Of a DNA stretch of 23,588 nt, positions 7,606 through 14,032 are shown piece by piece. A program made the position numbers and the translations under genes. The notes beneath the pieces are model-generated. The model worked only from the letters and a program-made list of their open reading frames with translations, had not been told where the DNA came from and did no database searches. How positions within the stretch are numbered: the stretch's first letter is position 1; the number at the start of each line of letters is the position of its first letter. The stretch spans positions 1-23,588 of the forward strand of contig CBDUBS010000044.1 of assembly GCA_965365445.1 (NCBI GenBank), read 5' to 3'. This DNA comes from CBDUBS01 sp965365445 (GTDB taxonomy: Bacteria; Bacteroidota; Rhodothermia; Rhodothermales; DASSAV01).

Positions 7606-8253
7606 TCAAGGATTTCCCCGGAGAACGGGCAAAAGCAACTCCCGAAGCTCGGCCAGTATCATCGCGGTCGCCCCCCAGATGCGATGCGTGCCCACGAAAA
7701 AGCAGGGTACCTGAACGTCCCGACCCTGATACGTCCAGGTTTCGCACTGCCGGGCCTCCGGAGCCAGAAGCCGGGCCACCGGCAGGCGGATGACCTCGGC
7801 TACTTCGTCGGCAAGGGGAGCCAGCGGGGGGTTGGAAACAACGACGCCAACGAAAGGAAAAACGCAATAATTGGAAGGGGGAATGTACAAGGGGGTCAGT
7901 GCCCCGACCACCTCGACGTGTTCCGGGTGAAGGCCGATCTCTTCATGGGCTTCCCGAAGCGCCGTCCGTAGAGCCGTCTCCCCCGGCTCTCGCCTCCCTC
8001 CGGGAAACGCAATCTGACCCGGATGGTGCGATAAATGTGCCGGCCGCAGAGTCAGCACGATGTGCCCTTCGTCGCCCGAAGCGAAAACAGGCGCCAGTAC
8101 CGAGGCTTCCCTGCACGGCAGGGTGCGGGCCTCATCGAATGAGATATTGGGGCGCGTGGACGGCGCCATCGTCCACTGCGCCGCTTCTCCGGGCAACGGC
8201 GCCGATAAGGCGGTCCGCAAAAGGACGGCGAAAGGAGTGGATGTGGCCGGCAT
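7606..8253 (-). CDS. NUDIX hydrolase, CoA pyrophosphatase-like
   Basis: The protein has 215 residues. It contains a complete NUDIX box from G86 to L108 (G-x5-E92-x7-R100-E101-x2-E104-E105-x-G107), preceded by HHPGQIAFPGG. The combination LTLRPAHLSHHPGQIAFPGG is characteristic of the NudL/CoA-diphosphatase branch, which hydrolyses CoA and its derivatives to phosphopantetheine and 3',5'-ADP. The substrate is inferred from that signature; one Arg often seen after HL is Ser here, so another nucleotide-sugar or CoA ester substrate is possible. The start is ATG 8253, 42 bp after the stop of the secreted-protein gene on the same strand, so the two are probably co-transcribed. Confidence 0.88.
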   Translation of the reverse strand: MPATSTPFAVLLRTALSAPLPGEAAQWTMAPSTRPNISFDEARTLPCREASVLAPVFASGDEGHIVLTLRPAHLSHHPGQIAFPGGRREPGETALRTALREAHEEIGLHPEHVEVVGALTPLYIPPSNYCVFPFVGVVVSNPPLAPLADEVAEVIRLPVARLLAPEARQCETWTYQGRDVQVPCFFVGTHRIWGATAMILAELRELLLPVLRGNP

Positions 8254-8295
8254 GGCCCATTATGCGTTCGAGGAGGCCTCATGTTCCTGACGATT

Positions 8296-9027
8296 CTAGC
8301 GCTCGACCCGATGCTCGGTATAGTCGGAAATAACCGTTATGAAATGAGTAAACGTTCGCAGTCTGCGTTTGGTCTGAATGGTTGCTTCTACCCGCCGTAC
8401 GAGCGGAATGTCGAGATCGCCAAGCGAACCATACTGAGTGTCGAGTACGATGCGTCCCCTGTTCGGGCGCTCCAGTACGAGGCGAGCCCGGAGCAAGCGT
8501 GCGCTATCCCGATCGATCCAGAGCGACACGTCCCGAATCGGCCCCTCCGCCCGGTTCCGTGGAGCCATATCATATCGGAAGGCGGGTATACCATCCAGGA
8601 GCGTCGGCATCGGGACTCGTTGCTGCCGCAACCCCGTCGTCAGCACCGGAGGAAGGAAAAGCAGGTCGTTCAGCTCCTCCATGCGATCCTCGATGGACGG
8701 CCCGCGAGGCTGTTCGAATCGGCGTCGTCGGTCGGATGGCAGATCGCGTCCGTCCACACGCGCCGACAGTACCCGACGTTGCCATCCCCGTCGCCCCGGT
8801 TGACCTCGCAGCACGGCCGCGATCTGTACGTCCCGTTCTGCGAAAGCCCCCTCTACGGTGCGAACGGCCTCCTCCCGCATCTCGACCTCGCTCACATTGC
8901 GGTAAGCGTTTGTCTGGCTCCCGGCCCACTCTCGGAGCAAGGCCAGGGCGGCTCCGGTTGGTTGGGCGGGCGCCGCCGGGCTGGTAGCCCAGCAAAGTAT
9001 ACAGAAGCCGATCCAGGTGCGTATCAT
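8296..9027 (-). CDS. Secreted protein of unknown function, faintly LolA-like
   Basis: The protein has 243 residues from ATG 9027. An N-terminal signal peptide (MIRTWIGFCILCWATSPAAP) has a likely signal peptidase I site after APA. The middle is rich in Arg and Pro. The C-terminal half has repeated short strands (PAFRYDMAP, VSLWIDRDSARLLRARLVL, RGRIVLDTQYGSL, VEATIQTKRRLRTFTHFITV), a layout like periplasmic LolA/LolB-type half-barrels that carry lipids or lipoproteins. I do not recognise a defined family, so the function is unknown. An ATG at 9060 is an alternative start but would put charged residues before the signal. It stands first in a minus-strand set with the NUDIX gene and is divergent from a two-component system. 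Confidence 0.7.
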   Translation of the reverse strand: MIRTWIGFCILCWATSPAAPAQPTGAALALLREWAGSQTNAYRNVSEVEMREEAVRTVEGAFAERDVQIAAVLRGQPGRRGWQRRVLSARVDGRDLPSDRRRRFEQPRGPSIEDRMEELNDLLFLPPVLTTGLRQQRVPMPTLLDGIPAFRYDMAPRNRAEGPIRDVSLWIDRDSARLLRARLVLERPNRGRIVLDTQYGSLGDLDIPLVRRVEATIQTKRRLRTFTHFITVISDYTEHRVER

Positions 9028-9196
9028 CAATCCGTCCGTTCCTCCTCGCCTGACGATCATGGTATGCCGGTGTGGGGCCGGGGATGTCACGAAACTGTGG
9101 CGGAAGTATTCAAATTTACTCCTCCGCCTCCCGGCCTGATGCAGCCGGAGTATATTTCCTGTGGCCGACGCTTTAACTATACTATAGATTGTCCAG
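9028..9196. promoter_or_regulatory. Divergent promoter region
   Basis: This gap separates the secreted-protein gene (minus) from the response regulator (plus). On the minus strand TAAATTTG (9118 to 9111) is an exact TAnnTTTG match that would give a leader of about 80 nt. On the plus strand the AT-rich end holds TATATTTC (9151-9158) and TATACT (9178-9183), either of which could be a -10/-7 element; the second would leave almost no leader. Between them CCGGC (9131-9135) and GCCGG (9144-9148) form a small inverted repeat. The promoters are inferred from motifs only. Confidence 0.4.
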
Positions 9197-9916
9197 ATGG
9201 AAAGGGCACGCATCCTTCTCGTGGAAGACGACGCCGACCTGAGCGCCCTCGTGGCCGGTCGCCTCGAATCGGAAGGGTACATCGTGGAGACGACGGGAGA
9301 CGGCTTGCAGGCCCTCGAACGGGTGCAGGGATTTCAGCCTGACCTCGTCTTGCTCGATGTCATGTTGCCGGGCCTGGATGGCCTCGAAGTATGCCGCCGG
9401 TTGCGCGCCCACTTTCCACTACTCTACATTATGATGCTTACCGCACGCACCGCCGAGATGGATCGTGTGGTTGGCCTGGAGGTTGGGGCGGACGATTACA
9501 TTACCAAACCGTTCAGCCTTCAGGAACTGGTGGCCCGTGTGCGAGCCGTGCTGCGCCGCCTGCGCCTGACCCTGGAACAAACGGAACAAAAACTCCCCGA
9601 AGAAGCGCCCATCCGGATCGACAGTCTGCTCATCGATCCGGTTCGCCGTGAGGTCCAACGCGACGAACATCCCGTTCATCTCACCACGCGCGAATTCGAC
9701 CTGCTGCTGTATCTGGCGCGCCACCCGGACCGCCCCTTTACCCGGATGCAGCTTCTGGATGCGGTCTGGAATATCCGGTACGAAGGGTACGACCGCACAG
9801 TCGATTCGCACGTACAACGTTTACGCGCGAAAATCGAACCGGACCCCAATGCGCCGCGCTTCATTCGTACCGTGTGGGGGATAGGATATAAATTAGCCTC
9901 GGAACGAATCGGGTGA
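9197..9916 (+). CDS. OmpR/PhoB-family response regulator
   Basis: The protein has 239 residues. The receiver domain (about 4-120) has the acidic pair ED-D at 10-12, the phosphoryl-accepting Asp54 in LLDVMLPG, Thr82 and Lys104. The C-terminal winged helix (about 140-235) shows LTTREFDLLLYLARHPD, RTVDSHVQRLRAKIEPDP and IRTVWGIGYKL. It binds DNA after phosphorylation by the kinase encoded next, whose GTG start overlaps this stop as GTGA. Targets are unknown; the divergent secreted-protein gene, which shares the upstream gap, is the obvious candidate. Confidence 0.95.
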   Translation: MERARILLVEDDADLSALVAGRLESEGYIVETTGDGLQALERVQGFQPDLVLLDVMLPGLDGLEVCRRLRAHFPLLYIMMLTARTAEMDRVVGLEVGADDYITKPFSLQELVARVRAVLRRLRLTLEQTEQKLPEEAPIRIDSLLIDPVRREVQRDEHPVHLTTREFDLLLYLARHPDRPFTRMQLLDAVWNIRYEGYDRTVDSHVQRLRAKIEPDPNAPRFIRTVWGIGYKLASERIG

Positions 9917-11493
9917 ACACACCACCGATCCATGCTCGATTCTCTCCCGGGCAATCGGCTTCCTCGGGAAGGTGGCGCCGCTCGGTATTCTGGAAGCTGG
10001 CCGGGGTGCTCGTCGGAGTGCAACTGGCAACAGGCTTTATTGCCGTGGCGTTGAGTGCATGGCTGGCCTATGACCGTAGCCTGGACCTGGCCGCAAACAG
10101 CTTGCGCCTCCGCCTCGACGTTCTCGCTGAAGAAATCGAGCAACGCACGTCCCTTTCCAATGATGGGCCTGTAACACTGTCACGCCCTCTACGTCTCGAT
10201 TTGTCCTCGCGCTTTCCCGATCCGGTCGTGCTTCTCGATGCGCGCGCCCGGCCGGTAGCAACCTTTTTTCCTTCGGAGAGGACGCCGGGACATACGGACG
10301 TAGATGCCGGCCGGACGCCCGCTATTCCTGAAAATGCCCTGGCCTTGCTCGAAACCGGTGATATCACCATTCATCCCGGTCGATCGGAGAAGGAGGGTGG
10401 TTGGGCGCTGGTTCCACTCTACGACCAGGACGGGTTTCCGGCCGGGGGCGTGCTGGTCCGGCCTTTACGCAATTCCCTCGCTCGCGAGCTTGCCGGAACC
10501 CGGCAGGCTTACATCCGGGCCGTGTTCCTGGTAGCCGGCCTGGCCGTGCTTACTGCCGTTTTGCTGGGCGGATTGTTTACGCTTGGCCTGGTGCGCCCGC
10601 TGCGGCGCATCACAGCGGAGGTGGAGCGTATCGGTCGGGGCGACTACGCAGCACGCGTCCCCGAGGATCGCAAGGATGAGCTGGGTCGGCTGGCTGCCGC
10701 GGTAAACGGCATGGCCCGGAAGGTGGCGGAAAGCATAAAAGAACTCCGGGCCACGGATATACAGCGACGCGAGCTGATCGCTAACGTGGGCCACGATCTG
10801 CGGACGCCTCTCGCTTCGATGCTGGGCTACATCGAGGAAGCAGAGCGGCTTTTGCATAATGGCGCCGCCGGCGTTTCCCCTGCCCTGTTGCATTCGGCCG
10901 CTCGACAGGGCGCCTATCTGAAGCAGCTACTCGGAGACCTGTTCGAGCTAAGCCTGATCGATAGCCCCTCGCCGCAGCTTCGCCTCGAGCCGGTATTGCC
11001 TGCCGAACTCCTGCGTGATATAGCAGCCAGGCACAGGGACCCGATGGAAGCGGCGCACATTCGTTTCGAGGTCGAAATCGGGGCCGGACTTCCTCTCCTG
11101 CAAGCAGACGGGGTTCGCCTGATGCGCCTTTTCGATAACCTGCTGCACAATGCTCTCCAGCATACGCCCGCCGGAGGGGTAGTTCGTCTGACAACCGAAA
11201 TCGGCAACGAACTTCTCATGGTGCGCGTAGAGGATACCGGCGCCGGGATGGATGCCGAAACCCTGGCCCACCTGTTCGACCGATACTATCGCGGAACAGA
11301 CGCCCGAACTCGAACGCCCGAAGGAACGGGGTTAGGTCTGGCCATCAGCCGGGCCGTGGCCCGTGCTCACGGTGGTGACATCGTAGCGGAAAGCTCGCCC
11401 GGCCAGGGGAGTCGGTTTACCGTGACCCTGCCGACAGGCGAGAATACGCCATTATCTTCGCCGGAAGCCCCGGATGCGTTCATCCGGGGCTAG
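9913..11493 (+). CDS. Membrane sensor histidine kinase
   Basis: The protein has 526 residues and begins with GTG in a GTGA overlap with the regulator gene. Domain order: a short cytoplasmic tail, TM1 about 26-52, a periplasmic sensor of about 145 residues, TM2 about 200-228, HAMP about 226-280, HisKA with the phosphorylated His294 in NVGHDLRTPLASM, and HATPase_c with N413 (FDNLLHNALQH), D441TGAG and G471TGLGLAISR. It autophosphorylates on His and passes the phosphate to Asp54 of its partner. The sensor has no recognised ligand motif. The last codons and the stop lie inside a perfect 11-bp hairpin. Confidence 0.95.
   Translation: MNTPPIHARFSPGQSASSGRWRRSVFWKLAGVLVGVQLATGFIAVALSAWLAYDRSLDLAANSLRLRLDVLAEEIEQRTSLSNDGPVTLSRPLRLDLSSRFPDPVVLLDARARPVATFFPSERTPGHTDVDAGRTPAIPENALALLETGDITIHPGRSEKEGGWALVPLYDQDGFPAGGVLVRPLRNSLARELAGTRQAYIRAVFLVAGLAVLTAVLLGGLFTLGLVRPLRRITAEVERIGRGDYAARVPEDRKDELGRLAAAVNGMARKVAESIKELRATDIQRRELIANVGHDLRTPLASMLGYIEEAERLLHNGAAGVSPALLHSAARQGAYLKQLLGDLFELSLIDSPSPQLRLEPVLPAELLRDIAARHRDPMEAAHIRFEVEIGAGLPLLQADGVRLMRLFDNLLHNALQHTPAGGVVRLTTEIGNELLMVRVEDTGAGMDAETLAHLFDRYYRGTDARTRTPEGTGLGLAISRAVARAHGGDIVAESSPGQGSRFTVTLPTGENTPLSSPEAPDAFIRG
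11466..11491 (+). terminator. Hairpin overlapping the end of the kinase gene
   Basis: AGCCCCGGATG (11466-11476) and CATCCGGGGCT (11481-11491) are perfect reverse complements with a CGTT loop, giving an 11-bp GC-rich stem. It covers the last eight or so codons of the kinase and part of its TAG stop. Only a weak T content follows (TAGATTAAG), so it may act as a terminator without a U-tract or as a 3' stabilising hairpin. Being symmetric, it may also serve the convergent hsp20 transcript. Confidence 0.55.
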
Positions 11494-11526
11494 ATTAAGC
11501 GCCCCCGCAAACCCTGGCCCGGTGTT

Positions 11527-11540
11527 GCCGCATTAGCGGC
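11527..11540. terminator. Small hairpin between kinase and hsp20 genes
   Basis: GCCGC (11527-11531), loop ATTA, and GCGGC (11536-11540) form a 5-bp stem in the 72-bp convergent gap, about 25 nt past the hsp20 stop on the minus strand. No T-run follows on either strand. It is a weak candidate terminator for hsp20. Confidence 0.25.
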
Positions 11541-11565
11541 TCGGGAAGGGCATCGTTGGGAGCCG

Positions 11566-12012
11566 TTACTGTACTTCGATCTTGCGCGGCTTGCTCTCTT
11601 CGGCTTTCGGAATGCGTACCGACAGAACGCCATCGGAAAAAGACGCTCCTATCTTGTCGGCCGCGACTCGCTTCGGCAGCGCGAACGAGCGGTAAAACCG
11701 TCCCTGTTGGCGCTCGCACCGGATGTACTGCCGGTTGTCCTCGGCGGAAGTCTCCTTGCGCTCGCCGCGAACGCTCAGGATGCCCTCGTGGTAGTTGATT
11801 TCGATCTGATCGCGGGTGATGCCCGGCAGATCCAGTTCGATCAGGTAGGCGTCCTCCGACTCTGCCAGATCGACGCGAGGCGTCCAGACGGCCGACTCGG
11901 CTTCTTCCGTTTCTGCCGGGCGGCCCGGAAAGTATCCATCGAACACCCGGTCGATTTCGCGCTGTAAACGATGCAGGTCGCTTGCGGGGGAAAAACGAAT
12001 GACACTGGCCAT
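11566..12012 (-). CDS. Small heat shock protein (Hsp20/alpha-crystallin)
   Basis: The protein has 148 residues. It is an ATP-independent holdase that binds unfolding proteins as large oligomers in the cytoplasm. The alpha-crystallin domain spans about 43-135, with VDLAESEDAYLIELDLPGI, INYHEGILSVRGERK, the strand RSFALPKRV and the hallmark DGVLSVRIPKA. The C-terminal RKIEV resembles the I-x-I/V tail used for oligomer contacts. The start ATG 12012 is supported by AAGAGG six bases upstream, one of the better Shine-Dalgarno sites in the window. Part of that site can pair with upstream leader RNA (12052-12057), and a larger set of inverted repeats begins 62 nt upstream, so post-transcriptional or operator control is plausible. 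No CIRCE or HAIR element was seen. Confidence 0.96.
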   Translation of the reverse strand: MASVIRFSPASDLHRLQREIDRVFDGYFPGRPAETEEAESAVWTPRVDLAESEDAYLIELDLPGITRDQIEINYHEGILSVRGERKETSAEDNRQYIRCERQQGRFYRSFALPKRVAADKIGASFSDGVLSVRIPKAEESKPRKIEVQ

Positions 12013-12014
12013 GA

Positions 12015-12063
12015 TAAACCTCTTGTTGTTTTGCCTGTAGGATCAGGTAATGGTTTAGGCCTG
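12015..12063 (-). promoter_or_regulatory. Possible SD-sequestering leader helix of hsp20
   Basis: On the minus-strand transcript UAAACC (12057-12052) is complementary to GGUUUA (12020-12015), which contains the last two G of the AAGAGG ribosome site and the spacer before AUG. The enclosed 31 nt hold CCUG (12047-12044) and CAGG (12037-12034), a 4-bp inner hairpin. A second CAGG (12063-12060) can compete for the same CCUG. A weak A/U-rich helix covering the ribosome site is what RNA thermometers of small heat shock genes look like. It needs a transcript start upstream of about 12063, which is not proven. Confidence 0.3.
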
Positions 12064-12073
12064 AGCGTTCAAC

Positions 12074-12231
12074 CCATGTGCCAACCCGAAACATCGAGAC
12101 AGAAAGGCATACCCTCCGTCCCTTGCACCCTCACTCTGGCATGACAGGCTGCCTGCCCTCCTGACGCAATTTTCACAGTTGGGCCTATGACTGTCTTACT
12201 AGGCAGCCTGCGGCGTCAGATTGGCACATGG
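12074..12231. repeat. Compact block of nested and crossing inverted repeats
   Basis: Four perfect inverted repeats lie in 158 bp: CCATGTGCCAA 12074-12084 with TTGGCACATGG 12221-12231 (11 bp); CAGGCTGCCT 12145-12154 with AGGCAGCCTG 12201-12210 (10 bp); CTGACGC 12161-12167 with GCGTCAG 12213-12219 (7 bp); and ACAGT 12175-12179 with ACTGT 12190-12194 (5 bp). The first closes the block; the second and third cross each other, as in a pseudoknot. On the minus strand CAUGCC (12143-12138) can also pair with GGUAUG (12113-12108) through a G-U pair that becomes an A-C mismatch on the plus strand, hinting at minus-strand RNA. It may be a structured leader or small RNA, an operator array, or a small inverted-repeat element. 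No target duplication was seen at its ends. Confidence 0.5.
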
Positions 12232-12519
12232 TCGGACGATCACAAGGATGAATTTTCTGCAATCAGGGGATTCATTGGCCTGTTTAAGCGTCTAGAAGAG
12301 GGCCGGAATGTACCTGTTCAAGGCGTAAATCGAAGTAAGAAACAGCATAGGGGGCTGTCATTACGGCGCTTGATGACGAGCCGTCAACGGATAGGGCTAC
12401 GGTTTTTGCGGGTGCTCGATGCGACCGGGATCGAGAGCCTGGAACAAGATGGTAGAAAGGAATTGTAAATCTACTCAAACCGCAGGGAGTGTGTGCCGAG
12501 GAGTTCCTGAACTTCCTTA
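12232..12519. other. Lower-GC stretch without a convincing gene
   Basis: By hand count 12181-12480 is about 51% GC, against about 62% in a sampled segment of otsA. Open frames of 93 codons (plus, 12187-12468) and 113 codons (minus, 12284-12625) exist, but neither has the GC-rich third positions of the neighbouring genes, a good ribosome site or a recognisable domain. Small hairpins are present, such as TGACG-AGC-CGTCA (12374-12386) and CTCGAT-N9-ATCGAG (12415-12435). It may be a decayed gene or transferred remnant, or plain regulatory sequence. Confidence 0.4.
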
Positions 12520-12548
12520 TTGAAAGAACCGGACCTGCACCGTACTTT
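12520..12548 (+). promoter_or_regulatory. Candidate promoter for the TPR lipoprotein gene
   Basis: TTGAAA (12520-12525) and TACTTT (12543-12548) are separated by 17 bp, the ideal sigma-70 spacing. The second box also reads TActTTCG, one base from the Bacteroidetes TAnnTTTG motif. A start near 12555 would give a leader of about 95 nt before the ATG at 12649. Based on motif and spacing only. Confidence 0.35.
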
Positions 12549-12648
12549 CGACCCTTATGAGCCTGGATCGGAAAGCGAGCTCCAGCGGAATCGAACGTTC
12601 GGGCACAGTTTCCCACGAACTGCACATCATCATTTACAAATGGGCATC

Positions 12649-13842
12649 ATGAAGCGTATACCTCAATTACTGGCTCTTCTTGTACTTGGGCTCATGCTCG
12701 GGGGCGCCGGCTGCTCCAGCGATCCCAACGTAGAGGGAGCAAAACTTGATCTACGGAACAAGGACTACGACAAGGCGCTGCAAAACGTCGAGACGGCCCT
12801 TTCGAAAAATCCGGACAATGCGGAAGCCCTCGATCTCAAAGGCCGCATTCTTCAGGAGCAGGCCAACGCTACGACTGATCCGGCGGAACACGCCCGGTTC
12901 ATCGACGAAATGCTTGCGGCTTACAACCGCGCAGCGGAGTTGAATCCCGAGTTGAAGGAGGAAATCGACCAGCGGTTGCGGTTGGCTTATTATAACGAGT
13001 TTCAGCGGGGTATTCAGGCATTCAACAAAGGCCGCGAAGAGGCCTCCGAGTACAATAACGCCGCTGCCTACTTCGAAGCGGCTTCCCGGATCCAGCCCGA
13101 TTCGAGCGGAGCCTACACCAATGCCGCCTTCGCGCTAATCAATGCCGGAAGGTCTCAGGACGCCATCGTACCGTTCGAAAAGGCCATCCAGGCAGGCGAG
13201 CAGCAGCCCGACAGTTATATCTATCTGGCTGATCTTTACATCGCAGGCAACCGCGCTCCGGAAGCCGTTACGCTGCTCGAAACGGCTCGGCAGAGGTTCG
13301 AATCCAACCCGCAGATTCTTGATCAACTGCTCAACGCCTATGTAAAGGCGGGCCAGATGGACCGCGCGTTAAACGTATTCGGCGAGGCCGTTCGTAACGA
13401 GCCGAACAACAAGCTCTACCGCTACAACTACGGATCGTTGTTGCTGAACGCCGAACGGTATGATGAGGCCATCGAAAATCTCCGTGCGGCCACTCAGGTC
13501 GATCCGGACTATGCCGATGCGTGGTACAATCTCGGCGCATCCTACATCAACAAGGCCGTAGATGTCAATGAAGACATAAACGCCCTCGATGACTCCCTGC
13601 GGGCCAACCGGGCTTCCCTGAGCGATGCCCAGGCCAGGAATATCGAAACGAAGATGGAGCAGCTATCGAGCGACCGAAAAGGGCTGTTCAGCCAGGCTAT
13701 CGATCCGCTGGAAAGCGCCCGCCGCCTGCGCCAGACAGCCGGCGAGGACCAGACGCAGATTTGTCAGGCGCTCTTTACCGCCTACGTCCAGACCGGGCAG
13801 CAGGATAAGGCACAGAGCGTTTCGCAGTGCGCCGGGTACTAA
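12649..13842 (+). CDS. TPR-repeat lipoprotein
   Basis: The protein has 397 residues from ATG 12649. That start gives a clean lipoprotein signal (MKRIPQLLALLVLGLMLGG, then AGC with Cys22). A longer frame back to 12520 would place the signal internally and was rejected. The mature part is built of tetratricopeptide repeats, clearest at about 35-65, 135-150, 155-183, 188-215, 225-250 and 256-290 (e.g. YDEAIENLRAATQVDPDYAD, then AWYNLGASYINKA). A charged, Asp/Asn-rich helical insert follows at 303-345, before a last repeat-like pair ending in CAGY. Such proteins are usually periplasmic or outer-membrane scaffolds for protein contacts. The partner is unknown, and neighbours on both sides appear to be separate transcripts. 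Confidence 0.9.
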   Translation: MKRIPQLLALLVLGLMLGGAGCSSDPNVEGAKLDLRNKDYDKALQNVETALSKNPDNAEALDLKGRILQEQANATTDPAEHARFIDEMLAAYNRAAELNPELKEEIDQRLRLAYYNEFQRGIQAFNKGREEASEYNNAAAYFEAASRIQPDSSGAYTNAAFALINAGRSQDAIVPFEKAIQAGEQQPDSYIYLADLYIAGNRAPEAVTLLETARQRFESNPQILDQLLNAYVKAGQMDRALNVFGEAVRNEPNNKLYRYNYGSLLLNAERYDEAIENLRAATQVDPDYADAWYNLGASYINKAVDVNEDINALDDSLRANRASLSDAQARNIETKMEQLSSDRKGLFSQAIDPLESARRLRQTAGEDQTQICQALFTAYVQTGQQDKAQSVSQCAGY

Positions 13843-13938
13843 ATACGACACCTGACCAGGCAGCCCGCCCCCGTCATGACGAAAGAGGCCGGGCGTGAAG
13901 GCGCCTCGACCTGGTTGCCGGCTTACCGCAGCCTCTAC
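13843..13938 (+). other. 3' region after the TPR gene
   Basis: No gene is supported here. The stretch holds a 10-bp palindrome CGTCATGACG (13872-13881) flanked by GCCCG (13863-13867) and CGGGC (13890-13894), which together could form a branched hairpin in the TPR mRNA 3' end. The true terminator lies just downstream. Confidence 0.3.
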
Positions 13939-13981
13939 GAGCCCGGACTTCCCGATGAGGTCCGGGCTCTTCCTTTCGTTT
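13939..13981 (+). terminator. Rho-independent terminator after the TPR gene
   Basis: GAGCCCGGAC (13939-13948) pairs perfectly with GTCCGGGCTC (13960-13969) around an 11-nt loop and is followed by the T-rich run TTCCTTTCGTTT. This is the clearest intrinsic terminator in the window. It ends the TPR transcript about 100-140 nt past its stop. Because the cystathionine synthase GTG is only about 50 nt further on, it could also work as an attenuator if transcription of that gene began upstream. Confidence 0.75.
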
Positions 13982-14032
13982 GGCATATACCGCCCTGCGA
14001 CATACAAAGCGTAATCAATCCGCATACTCAAC

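Noticed and set aside
12044..12072. Sigma-32-type heat shock promoter for hsp20 (TTGAAC, 17 bp, TACCTG)
   Set aside because: Spacing is right but the second box matches the -10 consensus at only two positions; not strong enough to list, though it bears on the thermometer idea.
12145..12219. HDV-like self-cleaving ribozyme, suggested by the order of crossing helices on the minus strand
   Set aside because: The first helix does not begin with G, six unpaired bases separate the second and third helices, and there is no P4 or catalytic C-containing joining strand.
12074..12231. Miniature inverted-repeat transposon with 11-bp ends
   Set aside because: No target-site duplication at the flanks and no second copy in the window; kept only as an alternative reading.
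12187..12468. 93-codon plus-strand frame in the lower-GC gap
   Set aside because: No ribosome site, no third-position GC bias and no domain; its start lies inside the inverted-repeat block.
12589..12601. tRNA T-arm-like string on the minus strand (TTCGATTCCGC)
   Set aside because: The five bases on each side of the TTCGATT loop do not pair, and no anticodon or D arm is present.
13971..14032. SAM-II-like riboswitch before the cystathionine enzyme gene (TTTGGC and AAAGC strings)
   Set aside because: The spacing and pseudoknot stems of the SAM-II core could not be drawn; only short strings match.
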